From Candidatus Nitrosopumilus sp. (GTDB taxonomy: Archaea > Thermoproteota > Nitrososphaeria > Nitrososphaerales > Nitrosopumilaceae): a stretch of 5,768 bases of DNA. Under the pieces are notes generated by a model, which saw nothing but the letters and a program-made list of their open reading frames with translations, did not search any database and had not been told where the DNA came from. The position numbers were made by a program, and so were the translations under genes. The stretch covers positions 1-5,768 of the forward strand of contig JABHXI010000064.1 in the NCBI GenBank assembly GCA_018657375.1, read 5' to 3'. Position 1 is the first letter of the stretch. Every line of letters begins with the position of its first letter. Positions 5,521 through 5,768 of the stretch are shown here, piece by piece.

Positions 5521-5768
5521 TCAAAATTTCTTTCTAATTTGAACAAGTACTATTGCCGGAAGTCCAATGTATATTCCCAAGTTCAATGCAATTACGGACA
5601 GTCCAAGTCCCAGAACCTCTGATTCGGATTCTGCGCCATCCATGATTGCTAAGCTAGACAGCATCGGGGTCAGTCCGGCTTTTACAACTTCCTTGAACAT
5701 AGGATTCTCTCTTTCCATGTCAGCGATTGCTGGGCTAAACGAATAGTAGACGTTGTTGAACATGCTCA
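5521..5768 (-). CDS. C-terminal part of a probable CFI-box-CTERM-type surface protein (5' end off the right edge)
   Basis: The frame stays open through base 5768, so this is the tail of a longer protein. The Met codon at 5763 is probably internal, being preceded in frame by a Ser codon and no stop. About 81 residues are visible. The segment NNVYYSFSPAIADMERENP, followed by FKEVVKAGLTPMLSSL, resembles what I recall of thaumarchaeal secreted proteins carrying a CFI-box-CTERM domain, in which a CFIATAAYG-like motif lies further upstream. After an acidic stretch (DGAESESE) comes one hydrophobic helix of about 27 residues (VLGLGLSVIALNL... to ...IVLVQI) and the basic end RKKF. A helix followed by a short basic tail is the usual layout of a C-terminal anchoring or sorting signal. 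It is likely anchored in the membrane with the rest outside. The family call is from memory, and the defining CFI motif is outside the window. Confidence 0.6.
   Translation of the reverse strand, partial: SMFNNVYYSFSPAIADMERENPMFKEVVKAGLTPMLSSLAIMDGAESESEVLGLGLSVIALNLGIYIGLPAIVLVQIRKKF

Noticed and set aside
5761..5763. ATG (minus strand) as start of an 80-residue protein
   Set aside because: The frame is open to the window edge, and the sequence begins in the middle of what resembles a conserved C-terminal region, so the Met is probably internal.
1..5768. CRISPR array, insertion sequence, tRNA gene or attachment site
   Set aside because: No regularly spaced direct repeats, transposase motifs, cloverleaf sequences or target-site duplications were found on either strand by eye.

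Overview
The window looks like a piece of chromosome from an ammonia-oxidising archaeon of the Nitrosopumilus type (Thaumarchaeota/Nitrososphaerota). The DNA is AT-rich. Nearly every lead gene has an A/T-rich TATA-like element 24-28 bases before its start codon and no Shine-Dalgarno sequence, as expected for leaderless archaeal transcripts. The gene content agrees: archaeal ABCE1, a Trm5-type tRNA methyltransferase, a split transketolase N-terminal subunit, a stand-alone 5S rRNA gene, a tiny C2H2 zinc-finger protein, and the C-terminus of a surface protein resembling the thaumarchaeal CFI-box-CTERM group. The placement is inferred from these traits; no database search was run.

Layout, left to right. 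Bases 1-272 (minus) hold the first 90 codons of a transketolase N-terminal subunit, cut by the window edge. A 75-base divergent promoter region separates it from a small DCC/DUF393 thiol-disulfide protein (348-725, plus), followed by a full-length M17 leucyl aminopeptidase that starts with GTG (763-2238, plus). Two minus-strand genes lie between this and the next plus-strand block: a 42-residue zinc-finger protein (2241-2369), ending 2 bases from the aminopeptidase stop, and the 5S rRNA (about 2426-2542). A second divergent promoter region leads to ABCE1/RLI (2638-4425, plus), closely followed by a Trm5-like tRNA methyltransferase (4431-5258, plus). Two minus-strand membrane proteins close the window: a 76-residue two-helix protein (5251-5481), overlapping the methyltransferase 3' end by 8 bases, and the C-terminal part of a longer surface or membrane protein (5521-5768), cut by the right edge.

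The middle of the window is devoted to translation: 5S rRNA for the large subunit, ABCE1 for ribosome splitting and recycling, and a tRNA position-37 methyltransferase for reading-frame maintenance. The aminopeptidase and DCC protein fit peptide turnover and thiol chemistry, and transketolase belongs to the non-oxidative pentose phosphate pathway.

This is mostly core genome. I see no mobile element, CRISPR array, tRNA gene or clear undescribed system. The points most worth a second look are the Trm5-like enzyme, which lacks the N-terminal D1 domain and has a Leu where characterised archaeal Trm5 has a G37-contacting Asn; the mini zinc-finger gene directly downstream of 5S rRNA; an altered second Walker A in ABCE1; and an inverted repeat bracketing the 5S gene.
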